This document shows positions 23,978 to 35,639 of a stretch of 64,000 bases of DNA, piece after piece; the stretch's first letter is position 1; every line of letters begins with the position of its first letter. The DNA is from Annona cherimola. Lineage: Eukaryota; Streptophyta; Magnoliopsida; Magnoliales; Annonaceae. The DNA lies in contig CM059972.1 of NCBI GenBank assembly GCA_030490835.1, positions 43,813,452 through 43,877,451 on the forward strand. The letters run 5' to 3'. The position numbers and the translations under genes were made by a program. The notes below the pieces were generated by a model, which was not told where the DNA came from, ran no database searches, and saw only the letters and a program-made list of their open reading frames with translations.

Positions 23978-24309
23978 AAGGATTGGTAAACAGGCGTAAG
24001 AAGGAGAAAATAAAGGATGATAAAAGGATAGGTCTAATGCCACAGAAGATGGTATCAGAACAAGGACTGGTAAATAGGTATGAAAAGAGTTTAAGTATGA
24101 TGATTGAATATGATATATATGATTTTATAATGATTAGATATGTGATTATCGTGATGAAATGCATAATATATGATAATGATAGTAGTGATGTTTATGATGA
24201 TAGATAATATCATATGATTGTGATTGTGTGAATTAGCATGTTAAGATGTTAATACTTTGTTTTATGAATGGATGCTTTGATAATGAGCATGATATGAATT
24301 AGTTATGAT
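23978..24309 (+). other. Giant-LTR element, 5' internal segment with duplicated PBS
   Basis: About 330 bp, no significant ORF. At 24050-24061 TGGTATCAGAAC repeats the primer site, and the following AAGGACTGGTAAATAGG repeats the first site's AAGGATTGGTAAACAGG, so an ~84-bp segment was tandemly duplicated. The rest is GAT/ATGAT-rich. Confidence 0.6.
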
Positions 24310-24314
24310 GATAT
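24310..24314. repeat. Target-site duplication GATAT (left)
   Basis: GATAT at 24310-24314 and 39060-39064 flank element B. Confidence 0.9.
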
Positions 24315-25019
24315 TGTTGGAAACAATTGACCAAAACATAAGTTTTGATAATTAACAAATACAAATTTGAGTATGATATGATTACTAATAAATGAATGTT
24401 TTTAAGGAATGAAAAATCAGCCCAAGTCGATCCCTAAGTTGACTCCAACTTCGACTTAGGCGAAGTCGATCTCGAAGTCGACTCCACAAGCGACTTCAAC
24501 AGGTACTTTATAGACAGCGTTGATTTTGGGAGACAAAACAACCGAAGTCGCAGATGAAGTTGACTCCACTTGCGACTTGAAAGCCAAGTCGCAGATGAAG
24601 TCGACTCCAGTATCGACTTGAAGCAGCATTTTCTCTCCAGCGTTGATTTTGGGGACAAAACATCCGAAGTCGCAGTCGAAGTCGACTCCACTTGCGACTT
24701 GAGGTCAAGTCGCAGATGAAGTCGACCCCAGAATCAACTTGAAGTGGTGGCTTCCTCTCAAAGCTTAAATTGTGCAGCAAAACTTCTAAAGTCACAGGCA
24801 AAGTCATCAACTTCAACATTATAAGACAACTCAAGTTTTTCAAACCTGAGTATATGAAGACTAATACAAGCTTAAAGCAAGTAAGGTACATGAATTCATT
24901 CCAAATCAAAGATGATTCGTCCATACAAGATTCAAGTTCTCTAAATTCACAAAACTTGAAGCCAATCCAGCACAAATAAAGCTTCTAGTATTGAAGGACA
25001 AGAAAAGGAAAGAAGTTAG
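24315..25019 (+). repeat. Element B 5' LTR (first 705 bp)
   Basis: Collinear with 37372-38060, including palindrome array I at 24421-24760. Broken at AAGTTAG by an inserted LTR starting TGTGAAACCCCG; the rest, including array II and the TATA region, is missing. The ORFs translating as repeated SRLRLRL are products of the array. Confidence 0.85.
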
Positions 25020-26456
25020 TGTGAAACCCCGATCTTAGACACATATATGAAACTCTAGGGTTGAAACCCTAGGTAATATATTAATAAAATATATATTCAT
25101 GAGTATGGAAAATATGTGGGAATAAAGGTTAAAATAATTATTTATGGAATTCAGATGAATAGTGCACGTGAATAGTGAAACGTGAATAGTAAATGTGGGA
25201 TTAAGAAATATGTTAAGTTAATCACTTTGGATTAACTTAATCACAAAAAGACAAAAAAGGAAGCTTCCCACAAAAGGACAAAATAGCAAAATTTTGATTT
25301 ATTTAGTATTTTCGGATTTTTATGGATTTTTGTGAAGAAAATGAAGAAAAATTCATATCTTGCAATCCGGACGTTGGATTGGGATGAAATGTTTTATGGA
25401 TGGCCAAAATATGATGATGAACATGATGAGTGGTCCAAGATTGATCAAAAATCATGAATTAAGGGTCAAGATTAAACGTCATTTGAAGATAAAAAAGTAG
25501 CTTTACTTTTTCATTAATTAGTATTTGACTTTGGATTAATTTTAATTAATTAAATGGATAAATAATTAATGAAAAGCTGCTATGGCTGCTGGAGCTTGGA
25601 CTTTTGGGGCCAAATCCAATGGCCCAAAATCAATCTTATCAAAAATCAATGGCTAGGATTAATTTAGCCTAAATTAATTAATTTTAAAAAATAAAAAAAT
25701 AGGCAAAAATAGGGCTGCCATAGGGGGGCTGGAGCAGGCCTAGGGTGGGCTGCACAAGGCTCCATGCACCTTTTGGAAATTAGAAAAAAATACATTTACA
25801 ATTTAATACCTCAAGCAAGGGGGGTAAAATCCAATTTGATGAAAAATCAAAAAGTATAACTAGGGGGCATGGGGTGAACGACCAAAGCACTCAAACCTAG
25901 CTCCATTTGAGCATTTTTCACCCCCACCACGTTTTAGCCTTGAGGAGAAAGAAAAGGAGGAAGTTAGAGAGAGAAAGTGCGAGAAAAAGTGGGATATCTT
26001 CACTTCGGGTAAGTGATTTCTTTCCAAATTTCTTTTGGATGTTAAGTAAGTTAAAATCATGCTTAGATAATGCCTAAGCATGAGAAAATAAGTAAATTTA
26101 TAATGCTTAATCGGAATCATGCCGAAACATCAAAGATTTGGAGCGAAAATAGAGCATTCGGGAAGATAACATATGATATGTGGAAATAATGCTCCAAATT
26201 TGATAAATGATGATTTGGAATGTATTATTATGATAAATATGATGTTGGAATAATGATATATTAATTTCATGATTTTTGGAATTAAGGATTATGCTTAAGT
26301 GAATTTATGTTGATTTTTAGTACATGGAGAAAATGATTTATTTAACCAAGTAAATGATGATAAATTCAAAATGTATGAAATTTCTCATGATATACTAAGC
26401 ATAAGCTATGTCATGGTATTTTTTATTTTTGGAAAAAATGTCAATTTTTGGAACCC

Positions 26457-26572
26457 ATGAACAGTAACCCACGTGCTGTGAACAGTAACCTCGGGTGAAC
26501 AATAACGTGAACAGTGATTATGAACAGTAATCTGCTACAGTGACATGAACAGTAATTATGAACAATGAACAG
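26457..26572 (+). repeat. GTGAACAGTAA short-repeat cluster
   Basis: About eight copies of (C)GTGAACAGTAA/ATGAACAGTAA variants within ~115 bp; three further GTGAATAGT copies at 25156-25190. Inside the 25020 LTR. Confidence 0.75.
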
Positions 26573-27180
26573 CGTATTTTAGGAAAAAATTGAGATTTAT
26601 TTTTGTATATTTATGAGGATATATGGATGGAATTTTTAAAGAATTTATGGATAAAAATTCATATAAATGAGTAATGACCAAGTATCTTTATACGATTAAC
26701 CTCTATGGGAATGAGGTAATGAATGGTTATAAAGCAAGCATGGAAAGTAAGCTAAGACATGGAATAGATGGATAAAATATCCAATTTTCTTGTATAGGAA
26801 AATGAAAGGAAAGGATAAAGGAGTCAGGTTGAAGCAAAGCAAAGGTAAGCAAGCAAACCCTTTTGAAAATGTGATTTTATTCCCAAGTATTTATGAAATG
26901 TGTTTAAGGGTGACCATTCCTATAATGTTTTGAAATAATAAATGTTTATGAGTTTTTATGAAAAGTCATGCCGACATATTGATATCATGTGATGTTCATG
27001 GACATGTGCACATGTATGATGTATAAGGAAGAGGCTTTGGTGAAGGTAGAAAGCGGATCAGAGAGTCCCCCTTCATTATTGCCGAGTCGTATGGGCTGTG
27101 TGCCGACGGCGTCCTCCCCAGAGGTGGAGGCAAAGGAATGTTATGTGTGAATGAATGCATTGCATTTTCATACATGGATT

Positions 27181-27726
27181 GAAAAGGAAAGCATGGATTT
27201 GAAATGATATTTTTAAATGAATTGTGCAAATAATTCTCTACATGAGAATGACAAGTCACCTAGTGTAAGAGGTATATAATGCCAGGAAAAATCAAAAGTC
27301 ACGCATGTAGGAACCATGTAGGCGTCAAGAGGAAGAGAGGTTCCTCTTGATGAGGCCAAGTCGGAGACAGCCGGCGTATTGGACCATGCTATGTGAGATG
27401 TTCCCTGGGCTAGCGTACCCACGCACAAAGGTTTATGTCAAGAATGGAAAGAAAGTATTTGCACACATGGATTTCAAAAGATATTTTTAAGAGATGATGC
27501 AAATAATTCTCTACATGAGAATGACAAGCCACTTGGTGTAAGAGGTATATAATGCTGAGAAAATCAAAAGTCATGCATGTAGGAACCATGTAGGCGTCAA
27601 GAGGAAGAGAGGTTCCCCTTGATGAGGCCAAGTCGGAGACAGCCGGCGTATTGGATCATGTTATGTGAGATATTCCCTGAGCTAGCGTACCCGCACACGA
27701 AGGTTTATGTCAGGAGTGGAAAGGAA
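27181..27726 (+). repeat. Two tandem copies of a 273-bp unit
   Basis: TAATTCTCTACATGAGAATG occurs at 27231 and 27504, and the flanking ~270 bp match (including CATGTAGGCGTCAAGAGG and GGAGACAGCCGGCGTATTGG). Each unit carries a CAAGAGGAA...TTCCTCTTG hairpin. Confidence 0.8.
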
Positions 27727-28092
27727 GCATTTGCACATCCAATGTTTATGAAAAGGTTTCTATTCCATTGATAGTTGATCATTTGGTAGGTGTCTTCTAT
27801 CGAATGGAGAGAAATGCATTTACGAATGATTTACATGAATGGTTTATCAAAGATTTCGAAATATGGTTTACGAAAACGTTTCTATTACGTTGGCAGTTGA
27901 TTACTTGGTAAGTGTCTTCTATCAAATGGAGAGGAATGCATTTAAAATGAAAAATGCTTGCTTATTGAGTTTCGACTCATGTTTTGTTTTTCCAACCTCA
28001 GACAGGTGTAGGGAAAGACAAGAAATGAAGGGCACGAGTTGCTAAAGGAAAAAAAGAATCTACAAAGGTTAGTAGAATTTTGCATGATTAAC

Positions 28093-28913
28093 TTCCACAG
28101 GATCATGGCTTCTTGTGGATTCAGTTGATTTCTTCTGCCCCCTTTTGGATAGATACAGTGGGCGATTAGCAGACGGAGGACTCTGAGCCTAGGAGAAAGA
28201 TCCATGTAATGCAAAAACTTTGTGCCTGCATGGTACTTGTTGCTCTTTGTCAGCTCGTTGTAGATTTTGTCCATTGTCAGGTCTGTAGGAAGTTGTTCTT
28301 CTTCATAGGGTACTTGAAGAATGCTCCCGATTCTCCTTAAGGCTTCATTTTGATTTGGGTCATTTAGAGAACCCAGATACATCTCGCTTCCTTTGACATA
28401 GGCTGAAAACTTGGTATCATCCCATAAATAGTAGAAGAGTCTAGTGAGATCAGGATAGATCCTTTCGTCAGATTTTAACAGTTGTGTCCAACCTTGGAAG
28501 TCAAGCAACTCTTCTATATCAAACTCGTAGTCGCTAAGAAATTTGAAATCGATGATTTTGGGAATGAATACCTTTCTCTCATAAAAATATTTGTAGAAGC
28601 GACTGTGTTGCTGCTCAAACTTGAAGTAGTTCGTGGGCATTTTCAAGACTTGCCCCTTTTTGATTGAGATTCTTGAGGTGGATGAGCTTTGAGGTTGACT
28701 TTCTGACCTCGGAGCTCGATCAGATGATTGAGTAGTGGTTTGGAATCGAACCCTTCTTCCCGTTAATGTCGAGGGTTCTTTTCTAACCCTTTTTGCCGGT
28801 GTCCTCTGTCTTCTAGGGACATCTTCTTCTGTGTTGGATTGGGAAGGTCTGGGCACTGGTCTTTGGGTTGGCTTTTTGACTGCTAGCTTTGGGAGTTTAG
28901 CTTTAGGTGTCAT
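28093..28913 (-). pseudogene. Third ORF of element C (downstream of pol), C-terminally truncated
   Basis: Starts MTPKAKLPKLAVKK, with a basic Pro/Ser/Arg-rich N-terminus (about 1-90). A globular region follows with FKFLSDYEFDIEELLDFQGW, YPDLTRLFYYLWDD and LTMDKIYNELTKSNKYH, then MDLSPRLRVLRLLIAHCIYP. It resembles the plant-repeat proteins annotated as putative plant transposon protein; position matches the env-like ORF of Sireviruses, but I see no signal peptide or transmembrane segment. Lies 476 nt after the pol stop behind a GC-rich pyrimidine leader. At about 28093 homology to the B copy ends; the reading then runs ~50 codons into the neighbouring LTR, making a chimeric end. No function can be assigned. 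Confidence 0.65.
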
Positions 28914-29160
28914 TGGAAACAGGAAAAACAGAGAGAGAGAGAGAGATGGTTGGCCGGAGAGAGGGCTGTCGGTGAGGAACGCCGGAAACGGCGAGGAGGA
29001 GAAAGAGGTAGTCGGCCAGAAAAGATAAAAGCTTGCTGGAACGAAGAAATTCGCTGGAAAGAGAAATCACCGGAGAGGAGGAAAGGAAAAAGATTGGCGG
29101 GAAATGGAGAAAGAGGAAGAGAGAGGAGAAGAAAAGGGGAGAGGGAGAGAAGACGGACGG
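28914..29160 (-). promoter_or_regulatory. Pyrimidine-rich leader ahead of the C third ORF
   Basis: On the minus strand, ~245 nt of CT-rich, GC-rich sequence (TCTCCCTCTCCCC, CTCTCTCTCTCTG) directly before the third-ORF ATG. Looks like a plant mRNA 5' leader. With the palindrome array just above, it could form an internal promoter. Inference only. Confidence 0.4.
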
Positions 29161-29164
29161 TCGC

Positions 29165-29360
29165 GCGCACGGAGTCGACTTGCCCTAACCGAAGTCGACT
29201 TCGGTCCCTCGGAGTCGACTTCGCCCTAGTGCGGAGTCGACTTCGACCCTGTGGAGTCGACTTGGCTATAGAAGCGGAGTCGACTTCACTTTCCCAAGTC
29301 GACTTGGCGGAGTCGACTTGGCTCCCATGGAGTTGACTTGACTCATCGACTTGACCTTTT
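29165..29360 (-). repeat. GTCGAC palindrome array between pol and third ORF
   Basis: About nine copies of (G/C)(A)AGTCGACT(T/C) at 20-35 bp spacing, including GGAGTCGACTTCG and CCGAAGTCGACTTCGG. Same motif as in the U3 of the LTRs, here inside the element. Confidence 0.8.
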
Positions 29361-29388
29361 CAAATTTTAATTTCTTGTTTAATTTCTC

Positions 29389-32300
29389 TTAATTTAGCTC
29401 TATCATCCCCATATCATTCCTAATTTTACAAAATGATTCCTTGGTTAGTGGTTTGGTAAATATATCAGCAATTTGATCTTCTGTTTTCACATATTCTAAA
29501 CAAATGTCATGGTTTTCAACATGTTCTCTAATGAAATGGTGTCTTACATCAATATGCTTAGTTCTTGAATGCAGTACAGGATTTTTAGTCAGAAAAATTG
29601 CACTTGTATTATCACATCTGATAGGAATATCAAAATAATCAATACCATAATCTTTCAATTGCTGTTTCATCCAAAGTAATTGGGCACAACAACTACCGGC
29701 GGCTATGTATTATGCTTCCGCAGTAGATAGAGCAACACTTGTTTGTTTTCTTTATTGCCATGAAACTAACATATGTCCTAGAAACTGACAAGTTCCACTA
29801 GTACTCTTTCTATCTACCTTATAGCCGGCAAAATCCGCATCCGAATAGCCGATTAAATCAAAGGTTGACCCCTTTGGATACCATAATCCAAGATTGGTAG
29901 TTTTTGTTAAATATTTAAAAATCCTTTTTACAGCAAGTAGATGTGATTCTTTAGGACATGCTTGAAATCTAGAACACATACAAACACTGAATAAAATATC
30001 AGGTCTAGAAGCAGTTAAATATAGCAAAGATCCTATCATGCTTCTATAAAGCTTTTGATCGATACATTTACCGTTTTCATCTGTGTCGATCTTGATTGTA
30101 GAGCTCATTGGAGTATTTGCCCCTTTGCTATTTTGCATTCCAAATTTCTTGAGCATCTCTTTGACATACTTGGACTGGTTTAGAAATATCCCTTCATTTT
30201 GTTGCTTGATTTGCAGTCCAAGGAAGAAATTTAATTCTCCTATCATGCTCATTTCGAATTCGCTCTGCATAATCTTAGAAAATTCTTGGCATAGATTTTC
30301 ATCAGTAGCACCAAATATTATATCATCTACATAAATTTGTACAATTAAAATATTTTTATTTTTATATTTAATGAACAAAGTAGTATCAACTTTTCCTCTT
30401 TGAAACTCATGATCAATCAAAAATTTATTCAACCTTTCATACCAAGCTCTTGAAGCTTGTTTTAATCCATATAACGCTTTGGTCAATTTATAAACATATT
30501 TCGATTGATCCTTTTCTTCAAATCCTGGGGGTTGTTCAACATACACTTCTTCATTCAAATATCCGTTCAGAAATGCACTTTTTACATCCATTTGGAACAA
30601 TTTGAAATTCATATGAGAAGCAAATGCTAGTAAAATACGTATGGATTTTAATCTATCCACGGGTGCATATGATTCTTCAAAATCAATTCCTTCTTCCTGG
30701 GAATACCCTTTGGCTACTAATCTAGCTTTGTTTCTAATTACAAGTCCGCTTTCGTCCAATTTGTTTCTAAATATCCATTTGGTACCAATAATGGTATGAT
30801 CATTTGGTCTAGAAACTAAGTGTCATACATCATTTCTTTCAAATTGATTTAGCTCTTCTTGCATTGCAATAACCCAGCTTTCATCATTAAGAGCTTGTTC
30901 GATGGCAGTTTGTTTGATCTTGGACACAAAAGCATATTGTCCACAAATGTTTTGCTTTGATCTTCTAGTTTTTACTCCTTCATACACATTTCCAATGACT
31001 TGCTCAATTGGATGGGCATTTTTGAATTTTAAATCAGTTGGAGGTTTATAAGAGTCATTACCTTCACTTACCTCTTCCTCCATGAGATTTTCTGGCTTGA
31101 GCTCGATTTCCTTTGGTTGTTCTTTTCCTTTTGTTTCATCTACATCACTTAATTCATCCTCCTTTCTCGGAGTTTGGTTAAATTCATCAAACACAACATA
31201 TATGGATTCTTCTACCACTTGGTTTTGTTTATTGAATACTCTATATGCTTTGCTATTTGATGAGTAACCAAGGAATATTGCCTCATCACTTTCAGCATCT
31301 AGTTTTCCCAAGTTGATTTTTCCATTGTTCAAAACATAGCATGTGCGTCCAAAAGCATGAAAATAAGAAATATTTGGTTTCCTTCCTTTCCATAGTTCAT
31401 ATGGGGTTTTTTTCAAGATTGCTCGAATGGTAACTCGGTTCAAAACATGACAAGCTGTACTTACAGCTTCTCCCCAAAATTTCTTGGATAAATTGCTCTC
31501 ATTTAGCATTGTTCTAGCCATCTCTTGAATAGTTCTATTTTTCCTTTCAACTACTCCATTTTGTTGTGGAGTTCTTGGTGCAGAAAATGTGTGGTGAATT
31601 CCTTTTTCATTACAATATTCTATGAATCGTTTGTTTTCGAATTCCCCACCATGATCGCTTCTTATGGTTACAATTGTACTTTGTTTTTCATTTTGCACCA
31701 AATTCACAAAAGCTGCAAACATAGAGAAGGCTTCATCTTTGCTGGCTAAGAGAATTATTCAAGTAAATCTTGAAAAATCATCAACAATCACAAATACATA
31801 TTTCTTTCCACCAATGGTTAAAATGTCGGATGGTCCGTATAGATCCATGTGTAGCAATTCAAGTGGCCTAGTGGTGGAAATTTCCTTTTTGGTAGAGAAA
31901 GGCATCTTGGGTTGTTTTGATAATTGACATGCCTTACAAATCTTGTCCTTGTCATATTTCAATCTTGGTAATCCCTCTACCAAATTCTTTTTCCATAGGG
32001 TCTTTATATATCCCATGTTTATATGTCCAAGCCTTTTATGTCAAACCCATGGATCATTATCAATGACCATTAGACATTGACCATTTAATTCATCAAGTGA
32101 AACCAAATATACATTTCCATGTCTTTTACCACTAAATATGATATGTTCTCCATCAAATACATTACATATAGATGATTCAAACACAACTTTATATCCTTTA
32201 TCACATAATTGGCTAATGCTCATTAAATTGTGTTTGAGTCCTTCAACAAACAAAACATCTTCCATACATGCATTTGAAATACTATGTATATTTTCTTTAC

Positions 32301-34276
32301 CTTTAATTTTACCTTTTTCATTATTGCCAAAGGCAACCATTCCATCGTTGCAAGACTTAAGTTTATGAAATAAACTTCTTTCACCGGTCATATGCCTTGA
32401 GCAACCGCTATCCATGAACCATTCATTATTTGCCTTTGCCTTAAAACATGTCTGAAAAATAAGCAAGTAAATCTTATCTCCTTGGTACCCATTTTATGGG
32501 TCCATTTGGGTTAGTAATATAAATCAATCTTTGTTGTTCTAACTTGGAAAGCCCAAATCTTGTGTTCCTTGGAACCCAAACTAATTTTGCACCATGGTCA
32601 TATAATTTCTTAAAATTACATTTGTAAGTTTTATGACCCATTTTATTGCAGAAATTACAAGCCATAGGTAATCTTGGAGTAGGCTTCCAAGTATGCAATA
32701 GTTCAATCGTTGGTCTTCTAGTCCACTTAAAGTTTTTCTTTTGTGGCTTGTATATAGATGCAGTTTTAGTTTGATATTTCTCAAGTATTTGCACGTTTGA
32801 TTTGCTACTTTCTCCTTGCTCAAATGTATGATATCCAAGACCTCTTTTATGTGTTTGGGAGGTCATATTGAGAAACATTTTAACACTTTCTCCTGGATTA
32901 GAGAACTTAGCTAATGATTCTTTTAATGATTCGTTCTCCTTTTTTAGCAAATTATTTTCTTCTTTCATTTTGTCTAATTTCTCTGCAAGTTTACCATTTA
33001 TAATTATTACTCCATCACACTGTCTTTTCTTAATTGTAAACTTGCTTCCTAATTTCTTCATTTCTTCATATAATGAATCATATGCAGTTTGTAGTTCTTC
33101 TAATTCAGTACATTTGAGGCATTCTTGAAAAGAAGAATAACTTGATTTAGAATGGGAGAGTTTGGAACTTACCTCTTCATTACTTGTGCATTTTGTTGAG
33201 GTAGTTTGTTCTTCTTGCTCGATTTGTGCCATGCAGCAAATTCTTGCACATTCTTCCGCCTCTATTTTGTCGGTTGAGGAGCTACTTGTTGAAGATTTCT
33301 CGTCATTCACGTACATGCCTCTTCCTTTGTATCTTTGGAATCTTTTGTTGTCTCCTCGATCTTTTCTTTGTTCTTTTGCCTTGCTTTCTTCGGGAGTTGG
33401 ACATTGAGCTTGCATATGTCCCGAACCGCCACATCGGTAGAATTTGGTTGGATCTTTCTTCTTCTCTCTAGAAGTTCTTTCCTTGAAACTTCTGAAATTT
33501 TTGCCTTTCCTCACAAATTTTCTGAAACGTTTTGTGAGTAGGGCAATCTCGTCGTCGTTTTGAGAAGAAGAAGTGTCGCCCGTGTCTTGTGCGGCTTTCA
33601 AGGCAATTGCTCTTTTGCCCCTGTGTTGATCTTCATTTCTTCTCTTGATTAGCTCATGTGACATGAGTGAGCTAATTAAGTTTTCAAGCTTTAGTGTGTT
33701 AAGGTCCTTGGCTTCTTTTATCGCAGTGATCTTTGGAGTCCATGATTCGGGTAGAGCTCTCAAAATCTTCATAACCTGCTCAGATTCAGATATAGCCTTT
33801 CCAAGACCTTTTAAAGCATTAGTAATTTTTGAGAATCTAGCAAACATTTCAGAAATATTTTCTATTTCTAGCATTCTAAAATTTTCTAGTTCTCCAATCA
33901 AAATATTTCTTCTCGTCCCTTGGACTTGAGAAGTTCCTTCATAGATAGAGGTTAGCGTATCTCATATCTCTTTGGCGGTCAAGCAAGAGGATACTCTATC
34001 ATATTCAGAAGCAGTAAGAGCACAGAATAGTGAGTTCATAGCTTTAGCATTGCTCTTAACAATTTTTACTTCCTCATCGGTCCATTTGGAAGCTCTTTCA
34101 TCGGTAGGCAAGGTTACTCCATCTTGGATAGCAATCCAAGAATCCATGTCGGTAGCCATGATGAGTTGCTTCATACGAAGCTTCCAATATCCAAAATTGT
34201 TTCCATCAAACAACGGTGGCCTTGTAAAGGATTGGCCTTCAGCAAATGCGGGAACGGAAGTAGATTGGGATGCCAT
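29389..34276 (-). pseudogene. Element C gag-pol polyprotein (Sirevirus-like Ty1/copia), lightly decayed
   Basis: Gag starts MASQSTSVPAF at 34276. Features in order: DUF4219/UBN2-like gag (WKLRMKQLI), a first zinc knuckle with its leading Cys lost (FYRCGGSGHMQAQC), an acidic region, a coiled coil (LEELQTAYDSLYEEMKKLG to KENESLKESLAKF), and an intact second knuckle (CNFCNKMGHKTYKC). Protease has DSGCSRHMTG. Pre-integrase HKRLGH is followed by integrase (DLYGP, SDHGGEF, PQQNGVVERKNRT). RT has [12 protein letters not shown] and YVDD; RNase H has SDADFAG and KHIDVRHHF. The ends match this group, which replicates through cytoplasmic particles. Six in-frame stops lie at 33962, 32041, 31759, 30823, 29752 and 29710, with one frame change near 32474. 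Four of the stops replace conserved Trp (TGG to TGA). Not functional as it stands. Confidence 0.9.
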
Positions 34277-34310
34277 ATTAATAAGATCTCTTTGGTAAAC
34301 TCAAAGACCT

Positions 34311-34322
34311 GCTCTGATACCA
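34311..34322 (-). other. Element C primer-binding site (tRNA-iMet)
   Basis: TGGTATCAGAGC on the minus strand, 2 nt after the C 5' LTR end and 34 nt before the gag ATG. Confidence 0.9.
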
Positions 34323-35037
34323 CTTGTTGGTCCCGAGTTGATGGCTAAACCCAAGAGGGGAGGGGTGAATTGGGTTCTTTAAAAAATTCTTTGGTAAATT
34401 AAAATCTTAACCCCTTTAAAGATTGATCCCCTTTTTAAAGCAAATAGAGAGCAATTTAGATAAAGCAGTAAAAGGAAGCAGAAGACAAGATTTATAGTGG
34501 TTCGGGCAAACCTTCCCTACTCCACTCTTCCAAGCTCACACTCCGTTGTGACTTGGGTTCCACTATGTATTCCTCGAATACACTTAGAATCTCCGCTCTC
34601 TTCTAGATTCCAGCTCTAGGGGGCATAAACAACTTAGAGCCTATGCTCTCTTCTAGATTCAGCTCTAGGGGGCATAAGCAACACACTGCACAAGTAGGTG
34701 ATGAGTCCCACTCCAATCACACACTACTTTGCATATACTTGATCTTAGCTACTCAAGCTAAATCAAGATTAATACAACAAGACTTTGAAATAAGAAAAAC
34801 TACACTTTACAGAGATGTGTAGACAGGTTGAGCTTGAGGAAGAAGTTAGAAGCAGCTTGGATGAGTATCGATGAAGCAGCTTGCACTCTTGAAGCTCTTT
34901 CTTCTTTTGAAAGTATATGGACCACTCAAAAATGGAGAAAATCAAATGGGAAACCTTTCTTGCACTTATTTTCTCTCTTTGGACTTTGTGATGTGTATGT
35001 GAGTGTCTTGTATATCCCTTCACGTTCATTTGAGGGT

Positions 35038-35046
35038 CCTTTTATA
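35038..35046 (-). promoter_or_regulatory. TATA box of element C LTR
   Basis: TATAAAAGG on the minus strand, about 90 nt inward of array II, with AACGTT palindromes between. Marks the U3/R region. Confidence 0.6.
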
Positions 35047-35129
35047 GAATGAGGAAAATATGAACGTTGTAGAGGTGGTTGACACGTAATAAATGAACTC
35101 CAACGTTCAAAAATTCGACCGTTATTTTC

Positions 35130-35300
35130 CAAGTCGAGGTGGAGTCGACTTGGCATGCGACTTGGCTTCCCAAGTAGCATCTGGAGTCGACTTCGTCTGC
35201 GACTCCAGTTCTTCAGATTCCCAAGTCTGAGTCTTCGTCGACTTGGCTTTAGACTTCGACTCAAGTCGATCCTTGAGTCGACTTGACTTGCGACTTGGCT
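35130..35300 (-). repeat. Palindrome array II, element C LTR
   Basis: Alternating AAGTCGCA, AAGTCGACTCCA and GCGACTTGG units, immediately upstream of the TATA box. Confidence 0.75.
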
Positions 35301-35639
35301 CGGTTTTTACTGAAAATGCTTTGATCTTCATTTGATCTGCTTCTATCATGCTTGGCTTTCTTCCTTTGAATCATTTTCATTTCTAAATGATTCCTCATAC
35401 TTGTAGATCTTGTTAATCTTGAAGTCCTTGTTTTTGGTTTATCTTTGATAGGCTTAAACCTCATGAATCTTTGGAGAGTTTGATTCTTTGGGACTTGATT
35501 TGATTTTGAACATGTATCCTTACTTTGAACTTGTTCACTCAAGTTATCTTTGAGAATAGTCTTTGCTCCTTGATTTGGATCTTGATAAAGTTCAAGTGGA
35601 TTCTTGGAAAGAGCTTGGAACTGCATTTTTGAAGTTTGA

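Larger units (their letters stand above)
25020..28048 (+). mobile_element. Gypsy-type giant LTR, 3'-truncated
   Basis: Starts TGTGAAACCCCGATC. Shares the giant-LTR plan: GATGAAATG block (25383), purine-rich exon-like stretch then GTAAGTGATT (26009), GGTAAGCAAGC (26845), and TTGTTTTTCCAACCTCAGACAG (27983-28004). It stops about 400-500 bp short of the expected CGCCACA end, where it joins element C. A different subfamily from the LTRs at 18122/39416. No TSD can be judged. Confidence 0.7.

Noticed and set aside
24434..24975. Open frames with repeated SRLRLRL / ESTSxATS residues (also 35563-35892, 37490-37887, 49641-49964)
   Set aside because: They are translations of the GTCGAC palindrome arrays in LTRs; periodic sequence stays open in several frames on both strands.
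27942..28092. C-terminal ~50 codons of the minus-strand third ORF
   Set aside because: Lies in gypsy-type LTR sequence past the deletion junction; not part of the original protein.
28735..29336. Plus-strand ORFs of 97 and 128 codons
   Set aside because: Antisense shadow of the third ORF and its pyrimidine-rich leader.
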